Shown: piece by piece, positions 8,098 to 16,695 of the stretch
Layout: every line of letters starts with the position of its first letter
Position numbering within the stretch: position 1 is the stretch's first letter
DNA from: Desulfovermiculus halophilus DSM 18834
Lineage (GTDB): Bacteria > Desulfobacterota > Desulfovibrionia > Desulfovibrionales > Desulfothermaceae
Length of the DNA stretch: 54,132 nt
Direction of reading: 5' to 3'
NCBI RefSeq assembly: GCF_000620765.1
Contig: NZ_JIAK01000020.1
Span: forward strand, 1-54,132
Program-made: the position numbers and the translations under genes
The notes under the pieces: model-generated
The model's input: the letters and a program-made list of their open reading frames with translations, nothing else
Databases searched by the model: none
What the model was told of the DNA's origin: nothing

Positions 8098-8265
8098 TAT
8101 CAGACGTCGAAAGTCGGAGGTCGGAAGTCGGAGGTCGTCTCTTAGAACAGCTGACGTCCGATGTCCGATATCCCCCTTTGTCGGGACTTAGAAAATACCG
8201 GGCCGAAAGTGGGCACACAGAAGAGATGGCCAACTCCAAAAATCCACAGGCTACGTCGAAGAACT
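8098..8265. repeat. GGTCGGA repeats and a mobile-looking 90-bp repeat (also at 43619)
   Basis: Positions 8103-8135 carry GGTCGGAAGTCGGA units and 8150-8170 inverted GATGTCCGATAT units. From about 8172 to 8264 the sequence (start CCCCTTTGTCGGGACTTAGA, then GGGCCGAAAGTG, then CACACAGAAGAGATGGC) closely matches 43619-43704. The open frame of the sensor gene runs into it, so upstream start codons of that gene are suspect. Confidence 0.7.
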
Positions 8266-8291
8266 ATTTTTCTCTCCAGGCTTGGTCCTTT

Positions 8292-10199
8292 ATGGCGGAA
8301 AAAATAGACGATGTTCATCTCGCCCGGCAGCTCCTGGAGCTCATGCCCGATGCCTTTGTTCTGATCGATGAAGATCAGCGCATCGTTCAGGTCAACCCGC
8401 AAGCAGAAGCCATCTTTCAAGATACGGCGGGCAACATGCTGGGTCAGCCCCTGGATGTCATTTTGCCCCGAGAGGTCGCCGGACAGCATCACCGATATGT
8501 CCAAAGGTTTCTGGAAAGTTCCGAGCAGGTCAAAATGCTCGCCGATCGCGGCGTCTTGTTCGGGCGGCGCAAAAACGGGGAAAGATTTTCCTTTCTGGGA
8601 ACCATTGCCAAGCTGCAGCTGCCGGAAGGAATTCGGCTGGCCATCATCATGCGCGAGGTAACCGAGTATCTCCAGTCAGAGCAGCGCCGCAAATACTTGG
8701 AAAGGGCATCATACTGCTTGAGTCAAAGTCTGAGCGCTGTGATTCAGGCCCGGGATGAGACAGAGCTTCTCCAAGAAATTTGCCGTATTGCGGTGGAAAT
8801 CGGCGGCTACCTTTTTGCCTGGATCGGATTTGCCCGGGAAGATGCAGAAAAGTGGGTGCAACCCGTTGCATCTTTTGGACAGGGAAACGACTATCTGCAC
8901 AATGTCTTTGTCTCCTGGGCTGAAAACGACCCTTCCGGACGCGGGCCTGTGGGCAGAGCAGTGCGTTCCGGAAAGCCGCAGTTCAGCAGGAATACGGCCC
9001 AAGACCGGGACTTTGCCTTCTGGCGGGACCAGGCCTTGCAGCGGGGTTTTCACTCGGTTGCAGCTTTTCCCCTCACAATCGGCACCCAGGTCCTGGGGAC
9101 ACTGACCTTCTACAATCAAGACGATTCCTTTGACCGGGAAGAAGTGCAGTTGTTGACCACCCTGGCCGACAACCTCTCCTTTGGCGTGCAAGCCCTCCGG
9201 ACCCAGAAAGAGAGAGATGAAAAAGCCTCCCTCCTGCAACAAAACACAGACCTGCTCCGGGAAAGAATAAAAGAGCTCAACCTGCTCTATACCATAAGCC
9301 GGTTGAAGAATCGGGAAGATCTTTCTGTGCCGGAGAGGCTGACTCAAATCGCAGCAGCCATGCCCCAGGCCTGGCAATATCCGGATATTGCTCAAGCTCG
9401 TATTGTGATCCAGGGATACGGAGAATTTCAAACTCCGGGATTTGTCCAAAGCTCACTCAGCCTGACTCATCCCGTTTTCTTCAACGATCAGACCATGGGC
9501 AGCGTGGAGGTCGTCTACACCCAGACGCCGCCCAATAATAGCCGGCAGGTCTTTTTGCCTGAAGAAGAAAAAACAATTGAGTCCGTAGCCTTCCATGTCG
9601 GGGATATTATCCGTTATGTGCAGATGATAACCGAGCAGCAAAAGCTCTCCAGGGCGCTGGAACAAACTGCGGATACTGTGGTTATTACCGACCGGGATGG
9701 GGTCATTGAGTATATTAATCCAAGCTTTGAAGCCAAAACCGGATATTCCCGGGAAGAGGCAGTCGGCAATAAGCCAAATCTCCTTAAGTCAGATGAGCAT
9801 CCCCCAGAATTTTATCACACCATGTGGGAAACCATCCTCAACGGAGATGTCTACAGGGATACAGTCATCAACAGAGCCAAGGACGGCTCCCTGTATTATG
9901 AATACAAGACCATCACTCCCCTGTACGATCAAGCAGGCAATCTGACCCACTTCCTGGCGACAGGAAAAGACCTTACCGAACAGCTGCAGACCGAAAGCCG
10001 GCTTCAATATCTGCTGACCCACGACCCTGTTACCGGCCTGATGAACCACAAGGAGTTCCTCCGCAAGCTGAACAGCATTATTGCCGAGAGCTCATCCCAG
10101 GACAGACCGCTGGCTATAGCAGCCCTCGGCGTGGACAACTTCAAGGCTGTCAATGATCTCCTGGGCCGGAGCGTCTCCAGGACACCAACCTGCCCGTAG
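8292..10199 (+). CDS. PAS-GAF-PAS-GGDEF sensor, 5' part of a gene broken in the GGDEF domain
   Basis: From ATG 8292 (MAEKIDDVHLARQLLELMPD) the protein has a PAS domain (FVLIDEDQRIVQVNPQAEAI), a GAF domain (residues about 140-310, with FAWIGFA and VAAFPLTIGTQVLGTLTFYN), a helical linker, a second PAS (ALEQTADTVVITDRDGVIEY, then GYSREEAVG) and the start of a GGDEF domain (LTHDPVTGLMNHKEFLRKLN). It then runs into RSVSRTPTCP and stops at 10199. A small deletion with frame change near 10165-10169 separates it from its EAL half. The earlier start candidates 8178 and 8226 lie in a repeat. Role: a sensory input that would have controlled cyclic-di-GMP turnover. Confidence 0.72.
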   Translation: MAEKIDDVHLARQLLELMPDAFVLIDEDQRIVQVNPQAEAIFQDTAGNMLGQPLDVILPREVAGQHHRYVQRFLESSEQVKMLADRGVLFGRRKNGERFSFLGTIAKLQLPEGIRLAIIMREVTEYLQSEQRRKYLERASYCLSQSLSAVIQARDETELLQEICRIAVEIGGYLFAWIGFAREDAEKWVQPVASFGQGNDYLHNVFVSWAENDPSGRGPVGRAVRSGKPQFSRNTAQDRDFAFWRDQALQRGFHSVAAFPLTIGTQVLGTLTFYNQDDSFDREEVQLLTTLADNLSFGVQALRTQKERDEKASLLQQNTDLLRERIKELNLLYTISRLKNREDLSVPERLTQIAAAMPQAWQYPDIAQARIVIQGYGEFQTPGFVQSSLSLTHPVFFNDQTMGSVEVVYTQTPPNNSRQVFLPEEEKTIESVAFHVGDIIRYVQMITEQQKLSRALEQTADTVVITDRDGVIEYINPSFEAKTGYSREEAVGNKPNLLKSDEHPPEFYHTMWETILNGDVYRDTVINRAKDGSLYYEYKTITPLYDQAGNLTHFLATGKDLTEQLQTESRLQYLLTHDPVTGLMNHKEFLRKLNSIIAESSSQDRPLAIAALGVDNFKAVNDLLGRSVSRTPTCP

Positions 10200-10264
10200 C
10201 CCGAATAGAAGGTGATATATTTGGGCTCCTGATCACGGATTCAAGTCCCAAGCATACGGGTATC

Positions 10265-11275
10265 TTGCTCCAGTCCCTGTTGGACCGAATCGCTCGCCCC
10301 TTGAATGTGCATGATGTTCAGGGGGAGGTTATCGTCACGGCAAGTGCCGGCATCAGTTGGTATCCAACCGACGGCAACCAGGGAACCGATCTGGTCCAAA
10401 AGGCTGAAACAGCCATGGGCAGAGCGAAAGAATCAGGGATTCAACGTGTTGAATTCTTTACTTCCGATATGCAGGCCTCTTCCCTGGAGAGTCTGCGGTT
10501 GCACAAAGATCTGCTGGATGCCCTGGAACAGGAACAGTTCACGCTCTTCTTTCAACCCCAAATAGATCTGGCCACAGATGGGATAGCAGGAGCTGAAGCC
10601 CTGGTCCGCTGGCACCATCCAGACGGCAAAATCGTCGGGCCACAAGACTTTATCCCCATTCTGGAGGATATGGGACGCATCCAAGAACTGGGGGAATTTG
10701 TTCTCAATCAGGGCTGCGATGCACTGCAGCGCATCAATGAGGCTGGTCTTGATCTGCCCAGAATGGCTATCAATTTGGCAGCTCCTCAACTGGAGGATCC
10801 GGACCTGGGCTCCAAGCTCGCAAAAACCATGCAGGCATCTGGCATTCCCCCGGAGCAGCTGGAACTGGAAGTCACCGAAAGCCTGCTTATTTCCAGGTTT
10901 GAACTTGTCCAGAACCAGATGAGTGAGCTCTTGGGCATGGGCATCAGCGTGGCCTTGGATGACTTCGGGACTGGATATTCCTCCCTGCAATACCTGACCC
11001 GGTATCCTTTTTCCAAGCTGAAGATAGATAAATCCTTTGTCTGGAACATGGCCAAAGGAGACAAGGACTACGAAGTGGTCAAAGCCATTATATCCTTGGG
11101 GCACAGCTTGCAGATCAAGGTCCTGGCCGAAGGCGTGGAAGATAAAAGGCATGAGCAAACCCTGCGCACGCTGGGATGCGAGCTGGTTCAGGGCTATCTG
11201 TATAGCCCCCCCATAGATTTTAAGGCTTTTGTGGAGTACCTTCGGAAATATTCCCACCCGGGCCAAGAAGACTGA
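10265..11275 (+). CDS. EAL-domain cyclic-di-GMP phosphodiesterase, 3' part of the broken sensor gene
   Basis: The frame continues the same protein. Just upstream (10169 on) it reads ERLQDTNLPVARIEGDIFGL, where EGDIF stands in place of the GGDEF signature. The EAL domain is complete: EALVRWHHP, NLAAPQLED, LELEVTESLL, ALDDFGTGYSSL, LKIDKSFV, VLAEGVEDK and QGYLYSPP, so all usual metal and general-base residues are present. If translated alone (from TTG 10265 or an internal start) it could still hydrolyse cyclic-di-GMP, but without its sensors. A pipeline may treat 8292-11275 as one pseudogene. Confidence 0.7.
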   Translation: MLQSLLDRIARPLNVHDVQGEVIVTASAGISWYPTDGNQGTDLVQKAETAMGRAKESGIQRVEFFTSDMQASSLESLRLHKDLLDALEQEQFTLFFQPQIDLATDGIAGAEALVRWHHPDGKIVGPQDFIPILEDMGRIQELGEFVLNQGCDALQRINEAGLDLPRMAINLAAPQLEDPDLGSKLAKTMQASGIPPEQLELEVTESLLISRFELVQNQMSELLGMGISVALDDFGTGYSSLQYLTRYPFSKLKIDKSFVWNMAKGDKDYEVVKAIISLGHSLQIKVLAEGVEDKRHEQTLRTLGCELVQGYLYSPPIDFKAFVEYLRKYSHPGQED

Positions 11276-11477
11276 CCCCCGGACCGCAAACCGGAAGTCA
11301 CCCTTCATTCTCGACCCCCGGTGAGACAGGCCTGTAAAACAGGCGTACCCGGCCTGATCAGAACGTCGTTTCGTCCACTTGCCCGCCAGGGACGAAAACC
11401 TCGTTGAATGCCCCACCAGGGGCGCCAAAAATGTCCTTGCCAAACGAAATGCTTTTTGCTACAAACTCTTTCCGCGG

Positions 11478-11550
11478 GCCGAGGTAGCTCAGTCGGTAGA
11501 GCAGGGGACTGAAAATCCCCGTGTCGGCAGTTCAATTCTGTCCCTCGGCA
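11478..11550 (+). tRNA. tRNA-Phe (anticodon GAA)
   Basis: A full cloverleaf: acceptor GCCGAGG with CCTCGGC, D arm GCTC/GAGC, anticodon stem GGGGA/TCCCC with loop CTGAAAA (anticodon GAA), T arm around GGCAG-TTCAATT-CTGTC, and discriminator A at 11550. CCA is not fully encoded (ACC then T). The gene is intact, and its 3' half is the attachment site of the downstream element. A 13-bp hairpin terminator follows. Confidence 0.97.
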
Positions 11551-11554
11551 CCTT
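11506..11554 (+). repeat. Left attachment-site repeat (tRNA-Phe 3' end)
   Basis: 49 bp from within the anticodon stem to four bases past the discriminator. It is identical base for base to 38855-38903. Flanking bases differ on both sides. This is the direct-repeat signature of site-specific integration into the 3' half of a tRNA gene. Confidence 0.95.
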
Positions 11555-11561
11555 CAAAATC

Positions 11562-11595
11562 AAAGGGTTACAGCTCAGGCTGTAACCCTTTTTTT
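11562..11595 (+). terminator. Hairpin terminator after tRNA-Phe
   Basis: Arms AAAGGGTTACAGC and GCTGTAACCCTTT around TCAG, followed by a T run. A related but different hairpin follows the right attachment repeat. Confidence 0.85.
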
Positions 11596-11610
11596 GTGTT
11601 GCTTACTTTT

Positions 11611-11632
11611 TGGCGACAGTTGTGGCGACAGT
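11611..11632. repeat. Tandem TGGCGACAGT pair at the left end of the element
   Basis: Two exact copies of TGGCGACAGT starting 12 bp apart, just inside the left attachment repeat. Similar spaced pairs lie at 38717-38736 (TGGTACCCA) and 38962-38980 (TGGTCAC). The position suggests arm-type sites for an integrase; inferred. Confidence 0.45.
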
Positions 11633-11818
11633 TATAAAAAAGTACATGTTAGGCTCAGAAAGGCATTGAGCTCTTTTCTGTCACCTCATTGACTTTTCTT
11701 CTCCCCCTCAGGTAAGCCTACCCAAGGGTGAGTAATAATTTGTATATTCGACGATTGTTTCCCAATCGCCGTATCCAATCTCCCATTTTCCCTCAATCTA
11801 CACTCAACCGGAGACGGC

Positions 11819-12418
11819 TTGTCCACATCGCGATATAGAGGTGATATTGTCGCGGGCTCGCTTCTGGTCCCGGAGAGCAGGAAAGTGGCCGATCTCATGA
11901 TCAAGGGGTTTTCCGGCCAGCCGCTCAAGCACAAAGTCCTGGAAGACAATCTCCTTCAGAAACGAAGCCCGGTGACTGCTCAAAGACAGGCCAGACTGAT
12001 TGTGGCCCGCATGAGCGCAATAGATCCAAGCTTTTGGCCCATCATTCGGGACGGCTCAAAAGAGCAGGCCACCCAGGCCCTGCTCTGTGCCGCCATCAAG
12101 CACAACCGCTTGGTTGGTGACTTCATCCACCAGGTGGTCACCACCAAAATCCGTACATTTCAAAATGACATTTCCTACCGGGACTGGGAGACTTTTGTTG
12201 AACAGGGCCGGACCATCGACTCCACCCTGGACTCCTGGTCGGAAACCACCCGGGCCAAGGTGCGGCAGGTGGTGTTCAGGATCTTGGCTGAGGCCAAGAT
12301 TATCGACTCCACGCGCAGCAAGCACCTGCTCCCCTTTACCCTGCTTCCGGAAATCCGTTCACTTCTGGAGAAACATCAGGAAACCTATGTCCTACGTTGT
12401 CTGGAGATTTTCCAATGA
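11819..12418 (+). CDS. brxA: BREX type 1 protein BrxA (DUF1819)
   Basis: A 199-residue small helical protein, first gene of the BREX operon. The N-terminus (YRGDIVAGSLLVPESRKVAD) and the C-terminal EIRSLLEKHQETYVLRCLEI fit the DUF1819 family of DNA-binding BrxA proteins. The start is TTG 11819 with GGAGA a few bases upstream; no ATG fits the conserved start. Its stop overlaps brxB by an ATGA junction. In BREX, BrxA is one of the small core proteins needed alongside BrxB and BrxC for phage exclusion. I see no clear sigma-70 promoter in 11640-11818. Confidence 0.9.
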   Translation: MSTSRYRGDIVAGSLLVPESRKVADLMIKGFSGQPLKHKVLEDNLLQKRSPVTAQRQARLIVARMSAIDPSFWPIIRDGSKEQATQALLCAAIKHNRLVGDFIHQVVTTKIRTFQNDISYRDWETFVEQGRTIDSTLDSWSETTRAKVRQVVFRILAEAKIIDSTRSKHLLPFTLLPEIRSLLEKHQETYVLRCLEIFQ

Positions 12419-12990
12419 CCACCAGATTTGAGGACCGGCTCAACCAGGTCATCGACCGCCTGCTGTCCAGGGAGCTCTTGGCCAACGTCGGGCTGGGCAA
12501 TGAGATCGGGTTCTATATCTTTGACTATGAACCTGAGCATGAGCTGCACATGCGGGCCTATCTTCAGACCATTGAGGATCAGTTGCCCAAAAGGAAACCC
12601 GACCTGCGATTTGTCCACATCAATCTGTTTCAGCTGATCATCGACTACCTCAAGGACCGAAAGCTCCTGGACAAATCCTTCCAGCGGCAAAAAAGCAAAG
12701 GAGACGAGGCCTTGCTCAAGGCATTGAGCGGACCTCTGGAGGCCAAAAAGATGGCCGAATATTTTGTCCACAAAGCCAATCCGGAGGACCAGGATCTCAT
12801 CCTCTTATCCGGCATTGGCTCTGCCTGGCCTCTTATCCGCAGTCATTCCCTGCTCAACAGTCTGCACCCATTGATCCAAAATACGCCTCTAGTGATCTTC
12901 TATCCCGGCAAGTTCGACGGGCAGGGTCTGCGGCTCTTCGGCCGGCTCAAGCAAAGCAACTACTACCGGGCATTCCGGCTGGTGGCATAA
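12415..12990 (+). CDS. brxB: BREX type 1 protein BrxB (DUF1788)
   Basis: A 191-residue protein. The start MTTRFEDRLNQVIDRLLSRE, the middle FYIFDYEPEHELHMRAYLQT and the C-terminal PLVIFYPGKFDGQGLRLFGR are characteristic of the DUF1788 family. The biochemical role is not settled; the protein is required for BREX defence and methylation in studied systems. ATG 12415 overlaps the brxA stop; the earlier in-frame start inside brxA is not needed. brxC follows after 15 bases. Confidence 0.92.
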   Translation: MTTRFEDRLNQVIDRLLSRELLANVGLGNEIGFYIFDYEPEHELHMRAYLQTIEDQLPKRKPDLRFVHINLFQLIIDYLKDRKLLDKSFQRQKSKGDEALLKALSGPLEAKKMAEYFVHKANPEDQDLILLSGIGSAWPLIRSHSLLNSLHPLIQNTPLVIFYPGKFDGQGLRLFGRLKQSNYYRAFRLVA

Positions 12991-13005
12991 AATCGGAGCA
13001 TCCAT

Positions 13006-16000
13006 ATGCAGATACGAGACATCTTTTCCAAAAACCTCTTCCGGCCCATCAACGGCGTGGTCAAGGCGGATCAGAAGGACGAGGCCGTGGTCTGGCAGGA
13101 GCTGGACGAATACGTGATCACCAAGGAGCTGGACCAGCATTTCCGCAAGTTCTTTGCCGCCTTTCTCTATGCCATCCAGAACGCCCATGACCCGAACATC
13201 ATAGGCCGGATCGGTATCTGGGTCTCAGGGTTCTTTGGGTCCGGCAAGTCGCATTTCATCAAGATCCTGTCCTATCTGCTCGGCAACCTGGTGGCCCAAA
13301 ACCCGGATACCGGGGATGAAAAGGAAGCTGTGCGTTTTTTTGAGCACAAGATCCAGGACCCCATGCTCCTGGCGGACATCAAGAAGGCCACTTCCACCAA
13401 TACAGACGTCATCCTGTTTAATATCGACAGCCGGGCCGACTCTCGCGAAGGCCGGGGGGCCATTTTGTCCGTCTTCTGGCGGGTGTTTAACGAGATGCAG
13501 GGTTTTTCCGGGGACGCACCGCACATTGCCGAGATGGAGCGGCAGCTGAGCAAAAAAGGCAGGTTCCAGGAGTTCTGCACAGCATTTAAGGAAGTGAGCG
13601 GCGAGGACTGGCTCAGCCAGCGGGACGCCTACCTCTTTCACAAGGATGATTTGGTTTATGCCCTGTCCCAGGCCCTGGGCCAGAGCCAGGAGTCAGCCGC
13701 AGAATGGTTTGAGAAAGCCGAGCAGAGCATGAGCCTGACCATTGAGAACTTTGCCAAACGGGTCAACGAATACCTGGATGCCAGGGGCAAGGATCACCGG
13801 CTCATCTTCCTGGTGGACGAGGTGGGTCAGTTCATTGGAGACGATGAGCACCTCATGCTCAATCTGCAAACCATTACCGAGGACCTAGGCCGGATCTGCA
13901 AGGGCAGGGCCTGGGTGGTGGTCACCTCTCAGGAGGACATCGACTCCATCCTGGGCGATCTCAAATCCTCCCGGGCCAACGACTTCTCCAAGATCCAGGG
14001 CCGGTTCACCACCCGGCTCTCCTTATCCAGTTCCAATACAGACGAAGTGATCCAGGCCAGATTGCTGGACAAGACCCCGGAGGCCAAAACCGAGCTGGCC
14101 AACCTGTTCGCCTCCAAAGGGGACATCCTCATCAACCAACTCACCTTTTCCAACGACAGCGCCAGCCTGAAATCTTTTCAGGACCGGCAGGACTTCATCA
14201 ATAACTATCCTTTTGCCCCCTTCCATTTCCAGCTGGTGCAAAAAGTTTTTGAAGCCATCCGCACCGCCGGGGCCACCGGCCTGCATTTAAGCCGGGGGGA
14301 GCGCTCCATGCTGGATGCCTTCCAGTCCGCGGCCAAGAATATCTCGGACCGGGAGATCGGAGCACTCGTCCCTTTGTATGCCTTTTATCCTGCTATTGAG
14401 AGCTTTCTGGATACAGCTGTCAAACGGACCATTGACCAGGCCAATGAAAACCCGGCGCTTAAGCACCCCTTTGATGACCACCTGCTGCAAACCCTGTTTC
14501 TTATCCGCTATGTGGACATCATCAAACCCAATGTGGACAACTTGGTCACCCTGTTCATCGATGAGGTGGATGCCGACCGCCTGGCCCTGAAACGGGAGAT
14601 CGAGGCCGGGCTGGAACGTCTGGAGAAGCAGACCCTGATCAGCCGCAACGGGGACCTGTACTTCTTTCTGACCAATGAAGAGCGGGACGTCAGCCGGGAG
14701 ATCAAGGGCGTGGAGATCACCAGCGCGGAAGAGGTCAAGCTCCTGGCCGAAATCGTGTATTCCGACATCCTCAAGGACCACAAGCAATACCGGTATAAGC
14801 CCTACAAGCGGGACTATCCTTTCAGTCGCCTGCTGGACGGCCACCCTTACAGCTCCAGGCTGGATCAGGAAATCGCTGTGGAAGTCATCACCCCCCTGGC
14901 TGACGATTACGATGCCTTTAATGAGCTCAAGAGGGTCATGCACACCTCGGAGAACTACGGCCGGGTGCTCATCCAGCTCCCGGAGAACGACGAGCTGGAG
15001 CGGGAGGTCCGCATCTGCCTGCAAACCGACAAGTATATCCGGCAAAAGAGCGATGCCTCCCAGTCCACCTCTTTTAGCCGCATACTCCGGGACAGGCAGG
15101 AGGAAAACCGGGAGCGCCGCAGCAGGCTGAGAAACCTCCTGGAGAAACTGCTTGTGGATGCCCACTTCTCCGCCCTGGGACAAACCCTGGATATCAAGGG
15201 CTCCACTCCCCGGGCTGTGGTGGAGGAAGGTATCGAGTATGTGATTGTCAATCTGTACAATAAGTTCCACTACTTAAGCAAACTGCACGAAGCCCCGGAC
15301 AAAGAAATCCGGGCCGTGCTCATGGCCACAGACCTGGGCCAACTGGAGCTGCAAAAGGGGCTCACTGAGGTAAATAAGGAGGCCAGGCAGGAGGTCAAGG
15401 AGTATATCCGGCTCATGGTGCACAAGAACCATCAGGTACTCTTAAGCGACCTGATCGAGCACTTTGCCAAACGCCCTTACGGCTGGCCGGAATGGGAAGT
15501 GGTCCTCCTGGTGGCCAAGATCTACATGGCCGGGGAGTTAAATCTCCTGATGAACGGCACCAGCCTCTCCGCCAGGGAAGCCTTGGAGCCCATGCTCAAG
15601 ACCGCCAAGTGGAGGACAGTGAAGATCCTCCAGCGCAAGGTCCCCTCTGCCCAGGACGTGGAAAAGGCCCAGAAGCTCTGCCAGGAGCTGTTCGGCAAAA
15701 TCGGACCGGAGGGTTTCGATGATTTGGATAAAGCTATACGGACCCAGCTCACAGGGTGGCAAAAAAGTCTTCAGCAATACCAGCAGCTGGCCCAGACCGG
15801 GGAGTATCCAGGCCAAAAAGAGATTGAAGACGGCTTGGCAGTTATTCAAGCCATATTGGCGGTCAAAGACACCTATGAGTTCATCAAGACGTTTCATTCC
15901 AAAAGAGACGACCTCCTGGACACCTGCGAGGATCTGCACACCCTGCACGACTTTTACACCAATCAGCGCCCTACCTGGGACAAGCTCAAAAAATCCCTGG

Positions 16001-16578
16001 CCGAGTTCTCCAAAAACGAGGCCGCTTTGACCAAAGATGGTGATGCCGCCTCAGCCTTAAACCACCTGCACCGCATAGCCGAAGCCGAGGCCCCGTATGG
16101 CATGCTCAAGGATGTGAACCCCCTGGTCTCCAAGCTCTCGGAGATCAATGAGCAGATGGTGGATCAGAAGCGGGAGGAGGCTCTGGGCTTCATGGCCGCC
16201 CGGAAGAATGCCGTGGATCAGGAACTGCAACAGATCCAGGCCGGCCAAGAGTTTGCCGAGCAGGTCACAAAGCCGCTTGAGGACATCCGCAACCGGGTAA
16301 AAAACGAAACCAGCATCCCCAACATCTCCTATCTCCTGGAGGAGTTTGAACGGGCAATTTACGATGCCTTTGACCGGATTGAAGAGACAAAACAGCCTCC
16401 AGATCAAGAAGAGAAAAGCAACCCCAAGCCGGCTAAAAAGACCAAGACGATCAAGACCTCCTCCCTGTCCACCAAGGCCTATTTGGAAAACGAACAGGAT
16501 GTGGAAAACTTTGTTCAAAACCTGAAGCAAAAGCTCCTGGAAGAGCTGGGGCATGATGTCCGGATACGGATAGAGTAA
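13006..16578 (+). CDS. brxC: BREX type 1 ATPase BrxC
   Basis: A 1190-residue large P-loop ATPase. Walker A is at residues 75-82 (GFFGSGKSHFIK) and the Walker B region near 267-275 (RLIFLVDEVGQFIGDD). A long alpha-helical C-terminal half ends in a Lys-rich linker (about 1140-1160). The protein is believed to act with PglX, PglZ and BrxB in host methylation and in blocking phage DNA replication. ATG 13006 has GGAG upstream. A 117-bp repeat-containing gap separates it from pglX. Full length for the family. Confidence 0.95.
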   Translation: MQIRDIFSKNLFRPINGVVKADQKDEAVVWQELDEYVITKELDQHFRKFFAAFLYAIQNAHDPNIIGRIGIWVSGFFGSGKSHFIKILSYLLGNLVAQNPDTGDEKEAVRFFEHKIQDPMLLADIKKATSTNTDVILFNIDSRADSREGRGAILSVFWRVFNEMQGFSGDAPHIAEMERQLSKKGRFQEFCTAFKEVSGEDWLSQRDAYLFHKDDLVYALSQALGQSQESAAEWFEKAEQSMSLTIENFAKRVNEYLDARGKDHRLIFLVDEVGQFIGDDEHLMLNLQTITEDLGRICKGRAWVVVTSQEDIDSILGDLKSSRANDFSKIQGRFTTRLSLSSSNTDEVIQARLLDKTPEAKTELANLFASKGDILINQLTFSNDSASLKSFQDRQDFINNYPFAPFHFQLVQKVFEAIRTAGATGLHLSRGERSMLDAFQSAAKNISDREIGALVPLYAFYPAIESFLDTAVKRTIDQANENPALKHPFDDHLLQTLFLIRYVDIIKPNVDNLVTLFIDEVDADRLALKREIEAGLERLEKQTLISRNGDLYFFLTNEERDVSREIKGVEITSAEEVKLLAEIVYSDILKDHKQYRYKPYKRDYPFSRLLDGHPYSSRLDQEIAVEVITPLADDYDAFNELKRVMHTSENYGRVLIQLPENDELEREVRICLQTDKYIRQKSDASQSTSFSRILRDRQEENRERRSRLRNLLEKLLVDAHFSALGQTLDIKGSTPRAVVEEGIEYVIVNLYNKFHYLSKLHEAPDKEIRAVLMATDLGQLELQKGLTEVNKEARQEVKEYIRLMVHKNHQVLLSDLIEHFAKRPYGWPEWEVVLLVAKIYMAGELNLLMNGTSLSAREALEPMLKTAKWRTVKILQRKVPSAQDVEKAQKLCQELFGKIGPEGFDDLDKAIRTQLTGWQKSLQQYQQLAQTGEYPGQKEIEDGLAVIQAILAVKDTYEFIKTFHSKRDDLLDTCEDLHTLHDFYTNQRPTWDKLKKSLAEFSKNEAALTKDGDAASALNHLHRIAEAEAPYGMLKDVNPLVSKLSEINEQMVDQKREEALGFMAARKNAVDQELQQIQAGQEFAEQVTKPLEDIRNRVKNETSIPNISYLLEEFERAIYDAFDRIEETKQPPDQEEKSNPKPAKKTKTIKTSSLSTKAYLENEQDVENFVQNLKQKLLEELGHDVRIRIE

Positions 16579-16587
16579 AGGGAAAAA

Positions 16588-16680
16588 GACTGAAGGCTGA
16601 AGGTGGGAATGGCTTAAGGAAGAAGAAAACTGGGTCTATTTACTCTTCAGTTCCTCTTCCCCCCTTCAGCCTCACAGCCT
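16588..16680. repeat. Inverted CTGAAGGCTGAAGG repeat between brxC and pglX
   Basis: The left arm at 16588-16606 (GACTGAAGGCTGAAGGTGG) and the right arm at 16660-16680 (CCCCCTTCAGCCTCACAGCC) are imperfectly complementary, so the spacer can form a hairpin in the operon RNA. Related sequence precedes pglZ (22732-22772) and follows it (25401-25452). Confidence 0.65.
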
Positions 16681-16695
16681 AACAAAGGATTTTTC

